Assembly: GCF_902381825.1 (NCBI RefSeq)
Contig: NZ_LR698973.1
Coordinates: 722,353-786,352 of the forward strand
Length of the DNA stretch: 64,000 nt
Direction of reading: 5' to 3'
DNA from: Pseudocoprococcus catus
GTDB lineage: Bacteria; Bacillota; Clostridia; Lachnospirales; Lachnospiraceae
In this document: positions 53,681-61,921 of the stretch, in pieces
Layout of the letters: each line of letters begins with the position of its first letter
Numbering within the stretch: position 1 is the stretch's first letter
The notes under the pieces: generated by a model
The model's input: only the letters and a program-made list of their open reading frames with translations
Told to the model about the DNA's origin: nothing
Databases searched by the model: none
Made by a program: the position numbers and the translations under genes

Positions 53681-56494
53681 TACAAAAAATTTATGATATA
53701 CTTTAGATAGCAATTTGCGGAATTGACGCTTAAATTGTTTGGAATGATGCGGTTGTTCATGCATATCGTAATCCCATACAGCTTCTGCAACGATGAGATT
53801 GAGATGAGCGATAGGCAGAGGCGGTAACAGGCTTTTATCAGGTAAAACGGCTTTTAAGTCAGAAAAAGCTTTGGAGGTAATGGTGTCAGGTTGTTGTCGA
53901 AGGGTTCCGTCGGCCATATACCAATACCATTGCCTATCTGATTTTATACGAATTTTCCAACCTAAAAAAGTACAATTTTTTTGAGAATAGGCATTCGGTT
54001 GAAGCATATAGGTTCCATCATTATACAAATCTTTTGTGCATCGGAATTCATAGGAGCCACTTGGATTAACAAATACTTTGCCATTTGTTTCATCATAGTT
54101 CCATGAGAGTGAGCGTGTAGGTTTTGATGTATAATAATAGATATGAAAAGCATTTTCCTTGATGTTCTGTGCCCACGTGGCATAAAGGGTAACCTCTTTC
54201 ACATGATTTAAAGGCAGATGAGGGATAGGCTGATGATCAAATAAACGGTATAATGATGCATCATTGTTCCATTGATAATCTTTTGCAGCAACAAAGCCTC
54301 CGGAATTTAAGTACCAATAAGATTTCGCATGGATGGTGACTAAAATGTGCCATCCTGTAAAATGCCACCCATCAAGATGAAATGGATTTTCTAATGGAAT
54401 GGCAGTGCCATCATTTCTTAAAGAATAACCTTTTGGCAAATAAATGATGCTGTCTTGTTTGTTTTGCATTTCATCAGAATAGTTGCCTGAGTCATTGGGT
54501 TTGAATGAAGGAACAGGACAAACAGATGGCAGATTAGACACAAATCGAACTGGATACATGATATGGGTTGGGTCTTCTGTTGGTTCAGTCTGGTATCCCT
54601 CAAGATCCTCTTGAAAAACGGATGGCAGGGATGAGGCGTTTTCCTTTTTGCTTGCAAAATATTTTTGTTTTGGTGTATTCTTAACAATGTAACGAATATA
54701 GTTTAAGGTTTCTTCATAGCACTTATCTTCATAGTGAACATCTTCTAATCCCATAAAGCCGATTTCATCAGAAAGATAGCTTCCAGCAACATTAATGTAA
54801 TAGCAATTGGTCAATTGTACAAAATATTGTGACATATCGTATATCAGAGGATTTGCTTTTTCATTTCTGGTGACGACCTTGTCTGAAAAACTTTTAGAAG
54901 TTCCCTCTTGTGTAAGGAAAACACTTTGACGCTTACATTGAATCATAATAATATGATCGCCGTATCTTTTCTTCAGAACCTCTGCACAGATACGTATGCG
55001 GCGTTGCAGTTCGGAAATTGGCATATCATCCATAAAAGAAAAAGATTCTGCTTGTAACGTATGCGCAATTTCTCCTCTGAAATCAGTAAAATAATGACTA
55101 TCAATCTGATAAGCACGAGGACTAGACAGACTGAAAAAATCTATTAGGAGCCATTCTCCTGGGGACGTGATCAGTTTTTTGATATAGGTTCCGGCCAGTT
55201 CATCCTGTACAATTTGATCATACCAGGAGGAATGATAGTCTTTAACGGCTTCTTTATTATAATTGACAGGTGTCGATTCAACAAAAGGAGGTACTTGAAA
55301 AAGGTAAGCAGACGTAACAAAATTTCGCTCATCGTCAAAATTAAGGTTGGTTCTGGAAATGCAAGACCCCCAAAGGTCAACAACAGTAGGTTTTAAAGTC
55401 TCTTTTTCATAGCCGAATTTTTCGGCGGCATGTTCAAAAGCCTGTGTATCAGATGTTTGCATTAAAGTAAACCAGGCACCATAATTTTGAAAAGTGATTT
55501 GCTTTCGGTGAAGAAGTCCTAATTTCTTCATTTGAGGCTTTGCCCATTTTTGTATATCCTGCAAAAGAGATGGAATACGGAAATGATGGAGAAAAAGGGC
55601 GTCATAATTTATATTCCGTTGCTTATAGTTTTTCTGCCGAACTGAATCGAAAGCTTCAAATATCTGACAAAATTCTGAGAGATGGTCAAAAGTCTGCCCC
55701 TCCAGCTTTCTTAAATAAGTTTTGGCAGGAAGATCAGTATGATTGTCATCTGCAAGATATAGCAGAATCGGTTTGTACTGTTCAATAAAATCAGGAGATG
55801 CGCACAAAACAAGATCTTCTAATAAATGCTGGTCGTTTAAAAATAGATGAAAGGCCTTCTTTTCTAAAGTGTTGAAATAAGTACAGAATCTTTCAAGACT
55901 AAGAGGAAAATAAGGTGGTGTATTAAAAATATCTGTCTTTGATTGAAACCATACATGGACTCGGTGGGCAATATCCTGATAATAAGCATCTTCAAAACGG
56001 TAAAGGGCTAATTTTTCATTAAAAGGTTTAAATGAAAAATAACAATTGTCTAAAGAAATAATATGGCAGTCCACCTGATCAAGAAAAGCCTGTTCGATTG
56101 TCTGAATATATTGCAGATATGGGTTGGAGGCTTTCACACGAATACGGTTTTTGATGACATAATATTGTGGGCGAAAAACATGTAGTAATAAGATCTGTTC
56201 AGGCGCAATATGTGAAAGAAGGTGGGAAGCAAACTGTTTTGTCCAGACAACAGCCCTGTCCACGGTTAAAGTATTTGAAATACACTCTTCAATAACAGCC
56301 TGAAAATCTATAACAAGTAAATCTGGTCTGATATCGGTTCCTATTTCCTTTGGCAGTACAGCATCTGGATAATGCTGCGTATTTAACAGAGAATCGATAT
56401 ACGTGACTTGATAATCTTTTGAAAGAAAAGGTTGTCTGCTCAGTTCCTGGCAAATTCTTCCACCAAATAGGAGTAGAGATTTCTGTTGATTCAT
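53678..56494 (-). CDS. DUF6270-like protein with two InlB-type repeats
   Basis: 938 residues, no signal peptide or membrane span. Residues 5-160 (SLLLFGGRICQELSRQ) look like a degenerate first copy, and from about 380 (VVDLWGSCISRTNLNFDDE, LLIDFFSLSSPRAYQI) comes a DUF6270 domain, an SGNH-like fold found in polysaccharide loci. Residues 700-800 and 810-915 are two InlB/flg_new-like beta domains (FTGWHI...LYATWA; FLGWKI...AEAVWD). AT-rich like the genes to its right. ATG at 56494 follows AAGGAG by eight bases. Likely a polymer-modifying enzyme, function unproven. Confidence 0.65.
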   Translation of the reverse strand: MNQQKSLLLFGGRICQELSRQPFLSKDYQVTYIDSLLNTQHYPDAVLPKEIGTDIRPDLLVIDFQAVIEECISNTLTVDRAVVWTKQFASHLLSHIAPEQILLLHVFRPQYYVIKNRIRVKASNPYLQYIQTIEQAFLDQVDCHIISLDNCYFSFKPFNEKLALYRFEDAYYQDIAHRVHVWFQSKTDIFNTPPYFPLSLERFCTYFNTLEKKAFHLFLNDQHLLEDLVLCASPDFIEQYKPILLYLADDNHTDLPAKTYLRKLEGQTFDHLSEFCQIFEAFDSVRQKNYKQRNINYDALFLHHFRIPSLLQDIQKWAKPQMKKLGLLHRKQITFQNYGAWFTLMQTSDTQAFEHAAEKFGYEKETLKPTVVDLWGSCISRTNLNFDDERNFVTSAYLFQVPPFVESTPVNYNKEAVKDYHSSWYDQIVQDELAGTYIKKLITSPGEWLLIDFFSLSSPRAYQIDSHYFTDFRGEIAHTLQAESFSFMDDMPISELQRRIRICAEVLKKRYGDHIIMIQCKRQSVFLTQEGTSKSFSDKVVTRNEKANPLIYDMSQYFVQLTNCYYINVAGSYLSDEIGFMGLEDVHYEDKCYEETLNYIRYIVKNTPKQKYFASKKENASSLPSVFQEDLEGYQTEPTEDPTHIMYPVRFVSNLPSVCPVPSFKPNDSGNYSDEMQNKQDSIIYLPKGYSLRNDGTAIPLENPFHLDGWHFTGWHILVTIHAKSYWYLNSGGFVAAKDYQWNNDASLYRLFDHQPIPHLPLNHVKEVTLYATWAQNIKENAFHIYYYTSKPTRSLSWNYDETNGKVFVNPSGSYEFRCTKDLYNDGTYMLQPNAYSQKNCTFLGWKIRIKSDRQWYWYMADGTLRQQPDTITSKAFSDLKAVLPDKSLLPPLPIAHLNLIVAEAVWDYDMHEQPHHSKQFKRQFRKLLSKVYHKFFV

Positions 56495-56668
56495 TATTAA
56501 TGCTCCTTATATTTAAAGTTAATTAAAAGTTACTAGACAAACCACATTATAATGTATAGCATATTTGCATGTGATTTGCAAGATGAGCGCTTCTGGTTCT
56601 ATATAAACATCTTGAATTACGTCTATCGGACATGTTATAATAGCGGGGATAAAAGGAGGCGTTTATTG

Positions 56669-58846
56669 ATGAAGATATATACATGGCTGCAGAGAATTTC
56701 GTTTGCGGTTATGGGTGTTGTGTTTTTGATTATTACACTTGGATGTTTATATAATTTTTCTCAGGTCGATTTAGGTGATAGTAATAATACGCCGGTTTTG
56801 TTTGCGTTTGGTGTTATTGTTGCTTTACAATTATTCGTGATTATACGTGCTTTGTTCCGACTGGTAGATAAAATAGAATATGATGCGTCAAAAAAGAGTC
56901 ATTATCTGATTCCGGTGGTTTGTTTTTGTATTATGGCAGTGGTTTTTATCATATTGATGTGTGTGATGCAGCCAAGACCCATTACGGACAGTTACGATGA
57001 TTTAGATACGGCGGCCTGGATTGCATCGCATGGTGCGGTAGATGTTGATAATTACCATATCAAATATATGGGCGCTTTTAGTAATAACTATACATTGACG
57101 CTTATTTTTGCAGTGATATTGAAAGTATTGCCTTTTTTGCAGATGTCTGGCATTTTGATGGTTTTAACATTGATGAATGCAGTTGCGATTTTGGTCGCTA
57201 TATTTTTGATGTGGTTGATTCTTAAAGAGTGTGTCGGTATACGTGCGGCGAATAAGGCACTGATTTTGTGTACTTTCAATCCGATTTATTACTGTTTGGT
57301 GTTTTGGATTTATTCGCTTACATTCAGTCTGCCGGTTATGATGGGAATCGTGTATGTAGCGATTAGAATTTATAAATGCATAGATATAAAAAAGAAGGAA
57401 GTTCTCCTGGAGATATTTTTAGGCATACTTATTGTTGTGGGGTATGAATTAAGACCCACAAATGTATTTCCGGTGATTGCAATGGTATTAGCATTGCCAC
57501 TTGTTCTTTCAAAACATCATGTATTAAAAAAAATTTTGAGATCAGGTATAGTTGCGCTGATTGCAGCAGTGGTTTTGTCTGTTACCGTTTCCACGGTCAA
57601 AGATCGTTATTTTGGAGAGATTCAAGATCAAAATTATCCAATTTTATATTGGATATCGATGGGATCGCATGGAAGTGGTGATTTAGTTAGCAACGGTGAA
57701 GAGAAAGCGATTCTTGAAAAGTATGAGACAGCGGATGAGCGTTCAAATGCTTTTCTGAAGCGGACAATAGACAATTATAAGCAGCTTGGCATATCAGGAA
57801 CAGCAGATCTGTGGGTACGAAAGACGTTAACTACATGGGCAGATGGCTATTCAACTGTCCATAATCGAATGTCACATGGGGAAATTCAGAACTACCTCTA
57901 TGAATTGATTGGCGGAACGCATCGCCAGCTGTTTTATATTTACTGCCAGGCATATCGCTTTTTAATTGTATTAGGCGTGGTTCTTTTTTGCCTGAATGGT
58001 TCCAGAAAAAAGAAAGGTGACGTGCTGTATTATATTATGTTTCTTTCGCTGGCAGGTGGTATTGCTTTTTACATGCTGTGGGAAGCAAAGAACATATATT
58101 CAGCGGCTTTTCTATTACCGATGATTATTTTGGCTCAGGAAGGCATTGGAACTTTATCAAAGAATATATTCACAGTGCCACAGGTACGTGAAAGACGGCG
58201 GTTTATCAATAGTTTGTATGTTCTGAGCATTGTATTGGTAAGCATGATTTCTTTCCATTTATATGGAACAGAAGAGACATTTAATTTCTATCGTATTAAT
58301 ACAATGTATAACTCGAGAGAAAGTACAGATTTGGAAATGAAAGAAGAGATTTGCCAGGATTTTTATACAGAAAAGGCTTTTAACCGAATTGTATTGATGG
58401 CAGATACGGATGAAGACGGCAAGTATATTTCAGATTACACGATATCTATTTTGGATAGTCACCAACAATTGCTGTTTGAGAAGACCATAAAACCATCGGA
58501 TATAAAAGATCGAAGAATAACGGTTGATTTTAACAAGACGCAATGTGATAATCATTATTACGTAATAATCAAAAAGAATTATCCGGTATTTGGAGACATT
58601 CATTTTTATATTCGAAATACGTACTTTTTGGATTCTTACAAAGGAAAGCTTGAAGTGGATGGCAATAAAGCATATGTGAATGATCTCAATATGGATGTCA
58701 TTTATTCAGTAGAACAACCATACTTTAATCAATCTCAGAAATATCTTTTTACAGGTTTTTATATAGTTGTTTCTTTGGTCTGTTTTGTGTGCATGCTACA
58801 GGAACAGAAAACTGTATGTAGAAAACGTCAGGAGTTAGAAAGATGA
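56669..58846 (+). CDS. GT-C-type integral membrane glycosyltransferase-like protein
   Basis: 725 residues: about a dozen hydrophobic segments over residues 8-500, then a soluble C-terminal domain of about 170 residues and a final span. The loop TDSYDDLDTAAWIASHGAVD after the third span carries acidic residues typical of lipid-linked-sugar GT-C enzymes. No precise family is named. ATG at 56669 is 10 bases after AAAGGAGG; the frame is open to 56552 but without a site. Overlaps the next gene by four bases (ATGA). Confidence 0.7.
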   Translation: MKIYTWLQRISFAVMGVVFLIITLGCLYNFSQVDLGDSNNTPVLFAFGVIVALQLFVIIRALFRLVDKIEYDASKKSHYLIPVVCFCIMAVVFIILMCVMQPRPITDSYDDLDTAAWIASHGAVDVDNYHIKYMGAFSNNYTLTLIFAVILKVLPFLQMSGILMVLTLMNAVAILVAIFLMWLILKECVGIRAANKALILCTFNPIYYCLVFWIYSLTFSLPVMMGIVYVAIRIYKCIDIKKKEVLLEIFLGILIVVGYELRPTNVFPVIAMVLALPLVLSKHHVLKKILRSGIVALIAAVVLSVTVSTVKDRYFGEIQDQNYPILYWISMGSHGSGDLVSNGEEKAILEKYETADERSNAFLKRTIDNYKQLGISGTADLWVRKTLTTWADGYSTVHNRMSHGEIQNYLYELIGGTHRQLFYIYCQAYRFLIVLGVVLFCLNGSRKKKGDVLYYIMFLSLAGGIAFYMLWEAKNIYSAAFLLPMIILAQEGIGTLSKNIFTVPQVRERRRFINSLYVLSIVLVSMISFHLYGTEETFNFYRINTMYNSRESTDLEMKEEICQDFYTEKAFNRIVLMADTDEDGKYISDYTISILDSHQQLLFEKTIKPSDIKDRRITVDFNKTQCDNHYYVIIKKNYPVFGDIHFYIRNTYFLDSYKGKLEVDGNKAYVNDLNMDVIYSVEQPYFNQSQKYLFTGFYIVVSLVCFVCMLQEQKTVCRKRQELER

Positions 58847-60102
58847 AGACCAGAATAATAAAAGATTTAATTAAAAGAGTTGTTGATTATCGTATTGAAG
58901 GGGATTATCATGTATATACAGTAAAAAATACGCCATTGACAATCCGAATATTGATGACTAAAAAATATAACAGAAAATGGGCGGGGGTTGCAATTAATCC
59001 CAGAAAAATTATTTTTGATAATTACATGGGAAGTAGTTATGGCTGCAATGGAAAATATATAACAGAAGCCTTACTCAAAGCGTATCCCGAGGCAGAAATT
59101 GTCTGGACAGTTCGTGATGTGGCGATACATAGAGACGAATTTCCTTCACAGGTACGGCTGGTAGAATATCTGTCTGATGAGGCAATGTTTGAATATGCAA
59201 CAGCTGCGATATGGGTTTGCAATATCCATTTGGTGCCATATCTTTTTAAAGGACTGCGCAAAAAAGAAGGACAGTTTTTTATTCAGACCTGGCATGGCTC
59301 ACTGGGTATTAAAAAGATTGAAAATAATAGTCAGCTTATTCGTAAAGCACAAAATTGGTTAAAAATGGCAGAATTAAGTTCATCCTATACAGATTTTTGG
59401 ATATCCAATAGCAATTTTGAAACAGAAGTTTATAAAAGCGCCTTTTGGCATGTTCATGATATTTTAGAATATGGACATCCTAGGAATGATATATTATTTG
59501 GCGAGAATAAAGATATCAAAGAAAAAGTAAGGAACAAATTATCTATAGCAGAAGGAACGAAGACAGTTCTTTATGTACCAACTTATCGTGAGAGTGATCT
59601 TACTGAAAAATTTGAAATGGATTATCAGAGAGTTGTTCACGCTTTTGAAGAAAGATATGACGGAGAATGGAAATTGCTGATGCGCATGCACCCTAAAATG
59701 CGTGAGAAAGCACAGAAAATCGTGCCGAAGCTCACGCAGGTGGTAGATGTTTCTTGCTATCCGGATATTCAGGAACTTATGGTATTTACGGATGCGATGA
59801 TTACGGATTATTCAAGTTGTATTTTTGATTTTATATTGACATATAAACCGGGTTTTATATATGCTGTCAATGAACAAGGGTATGATAGTGAGCGGGGACT
59901 GTATTATCCGCTATCTGCGACACCTTTTTCAATTGCACATAGTAATACGGAATTGGAACAGAACATTCGAGATTTTAATCCGGTAGAATATCATGATAAA
60001 GTTGTGCAGTTTTTAACAGAAAAAGGTTGTATTGATGATGGAAAAGCATCAGAAAGAGTTGTACAATTGATAACGAAGTTGTTTAGGAGGTTAGAAGAGT
60101 GA
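58843..60102 (+). CDS. CDP-glycerol:polyglycerophosphate glycerophosphotransferase family protein (TagF/TagB-like)
   Basis: 419 residues of the Glyphos_transf family (PF04464), which adds glycerol- or ribitol-phosphate units from CDP-alditols to a growing polymer. IQTWHGSLGIKKI holds the catalytic His, YGHPRNDILF the nucleotide-binding loop, LLMRMHPKM and MITDYSSCIFDFIL the second His and the DYSS box. A short N-terminal part means a one-domain enzyme. Ends overlapping the next start. Confidence 0.9.
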   Translation: MKTRIIKDLIKRVVDYRIEGDYHVYTVKNTPLTIRILMTKKYNRKWAGVAINPRKIIFDNYMGSSYGCNGKYITEALLKAYPEAEIVWTVRDVAIHRDEFPSQVRLVEYLSDEAMFEYATAAIWVCNIHLVPYLFKGLRKKEGQFFIQTWHGSLGIKKIENNSQLIRKAQNWLKMAELSSSYTDFWISNSNFETEVYKSAFWHVHDILEYGHPRNDILFGENKDIKEKVRNKLSIAEGTKTVLYVPTYRESDLTEKFEMDYQRVVHAFEERYDGEWKLLMRMHPKMREKAQKIVPKLTQVVDVSCYPDIQELMVFTDAMITDYSSCIFDFILTYKPGFIYAVNEQGYDSERGLYYPLSATPFSIAHSNTELEQNIRDFNPVEYHDKVVQFLTEKGCIDDGKASERVVQLITKLFRRLEE

Positions 60103-60833
60103 ATATAGGTGTTATTTTTGCAGGTGGTGTAGGAAAAAGAATGAATAGTCGGGTAAAACCCAAACAATTTCTGAACGTCTATGGCAAACCGATTATCATT
60201 CATACATTGGAAGTATTTGACAGTCATCCGGATATTGATGCAATTGTTGTCGCATGTCTGGAAGAGTGGATTCCTTATTTAAATGAACTTATTGATAAAT
60301 ATAACCTTAAAAAAGTGAAGAAAGTTGTTCCGGGCGGGAAAAGCGGTCAGGAATCTATTTATCATGGATTGCTGGCAGCAGAAGAAGTGGCTGGTCAGGA
60401 GCGTTCGATTGTTTTGATTCATGATGGTGTACGACCTATGATCTACAAAAAAACAATTGATGACAATCTGCAGTCGGTAAGAGAACATGGTTCTGCGATT
60501 ACAAGTGTAACAGTGAAAGAGACCGTACTGGTTGTTTCAGAAGACAATGCGATTGTGGATGTACCGAATCGAAAAGATACAAGATTGGCCAGAGCACCGC
60601 AGAGTTTTTACCTGGATGAAATTATAGCACTGCATCGTCAGGCCATTGCAGAAGGAAAAGAAGATTTTATTGATTCCTGTTCCATGATGCAGTATTATGG
60701 CCGAAAGCTGTATTTAATTGATGGACCACAGGAAAATATTAAAATCACGACGCCAGATGATTTCTATACGATGCGTGCGTTGCTTGATGCCAAAGAAGAA
60801 GCGCAGATTTTTGGTTTCGAATCAGAAAATTAA
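60099..60833 (+). CDS. IspD/TarI-family cytidylyltransferase
   Basis: 244 residues. GVIFAGGVGKRMNSRVKPKQF is the CTP-binding start; VLIHDGVRPMI, KDTRLARAPQSF and KITTPDDFYTM follow. IspD and TarI are alike; placement between polymerase and dehydrogenase-like genes points to an alditol-phosphate cytidylyltransferase (TarI-like) rather than isoprenoid synthesis. Start is GTG at 60099, eight bases after AGGAGG, overlapping the upstream stop. Confidence 0.85.
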   Translation: MNIGVIFAGGVGKRMNSRVKPKQFLNVYGKPIIIHTLEVFDSHPDIDAIVVACLEEWIPYLNELIDKYNLKKVKKVVPGGKSGQESIYHGLLAAEEVAGQERSIVLIHDGVRPMIYKKTIDDNLQSVREHGSAITSVTVKETVLVVSEDNAIVDVPNRKDTRLARAPQSFYLDEIIALHRQAIAEGKEDFIDSCSMMQYYGRKLYLIDGPQENIKITTPDDFYTMRALLDAKEEAQIFGFESEN

Positions 60834-60851
60834 TAAATTGGAGGAAAAAGA

Positions 60852-61910
60852 ATGCAGTCTGTATTAACTGAAGATTTTGAGATATTGTCACAGAGCAATC
60901 TTGCATTTGAACAGTTTCGTGATAAAAAGATTTTGATCACAGGGGCAACCGGACTGATCGGCTCTTTACTTGTTAAGACTTTTTTATATTGCAATCATGT
61001 GCATCAATTAAATATGAAAGTTTATGCACTGGTTCGTAACGCAGAAAAGGCAAATACGATATTTGAGGGTTGTGTTGGCATTTCTGATTTGACATATGTA
61101 ATTGCAGACCTTGAAAAAGATGAACTGTATCAGAAGATTCAGATTGAAGGAAATTGTGATTTCATTATTCATGCGGCTGCTGTAACAACTTCAAAATTAA
61201 TGGTATCACAGCCTGTAGATAATATAAAGACAGCTGTCAATGGTACGGACAAAATGTTGAAATTTGCGGTGGATAAAAAATGCTCATCGTTTGTTTATAT
61301 TTCTTCGATGGAAATTTATGGACAGCCATTTACAGAAGGAAAGACAGCAGAACAGGATTTAGGTTATATTGATATCGCTTCAGTTCGAAGCTGTTATCCG
61401 GAAGGCAAGCGTATGTGTGAATGCTTGTGCACTGCGTATGCGTCACAATACGGATTAAATGTGAAAAGTGCAAGACTAGCACAGACATTTGGTCCAGGTA
61501 TTCTTCCTACAGAAAATCGTGTATTTGCACAATTTGCAAGAAGCGCAATGAATGGCCAGGACATTGTTTTACACACAATGGGAACTTCAGAAGGCAACTA
61601 TGTTTATACAAGGGATGCAGTGAAAGCGATTATTATGTTGCTTACGGAAGGAATGAGTGGGCAGGCTTATAATATTGCAAACGAAGACAGTCATATGACC
61701 ATTCGTCAGATGGCAGAACTGGTTGCAAAAGAAATTGCAGATAATCAAATTAAAGTTGTGATAGATATTCCGGAAGATAATCGTTCATTAGGATATGCAC
61801 CTGGGGTCAAAATGTGGTTGGATGCCTCAAAAATGAAGTCCCTTGGCTGGAATCCGGAAGTTGATTTAGTAGAATCCTATCGGAGAATGATGAAGTGGAT
61901 GGAAAGATAA
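60852..61910 (+). CDS. NAD-dependent epimerase/dehydratase (extended SDR)
   Basis: 352 residues. KILITGATGLIGSLLVKTF is the NAD-binding loop, VYISSMEIYG and SCYPEGKRMCE give the Ser and YxxxK catalytic set, and AYNIANEDSHMTIRQMAEL follows. Extended SDR enzymes of this type pair with TarI/IspD-type genes in several Firmicute wall-polymer loci. Whether it acts on a nucleotide sugar or an alditol phosphate is not clear. GGAGG precedes the ATG. Confidence 0.82.
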   Translation: MQSVLTEDFEILSQSNLAFEQFRDKKILITGATGLIGSLLVKTFLYCNHVHQLNMKVYALVRNAEKANTIFEGCVGISDLTYVIADLEKDELYQKIQIEGNCDFIIHAAAVTTSKLMVSQPVDNIKTAVNGTDKMLKFAVDKKCSSFVYISSMEIYGQPFTEGKTAEQDLGYIDIASVRSCYPEGKRMCECLCTAYASQYGLNVKSARLAQTFGPGILPTENRVFAQFARSAMNGQDIVLHTMGTSEGNYVYTRDAVKAIIMLLTEGMSGQAYNIANEDSHMTIRQMAELVAKEIADNQIKVVIDIPEDNRSLGYAPGVKMWLDASKMKSLGWNPEVDLVESYRRMMKWMER

Positions 61911-61921
61911 AGGACACAAGA

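Noticed and set aside
55540..55788. An 82-codon plus-strand frame inside the DUF6270 gene
   Set aside because: No ribosome site, antisense to a long coherent protein.
60099..60833. IspD of the isoprenoid (MEP) pathway
   Set aside because: Cannot be excluded by sequence, but overlap with a TagF-like gene and lack of IspF or other MEP genes favours an alditol-phosphate cytidylyltransferase.
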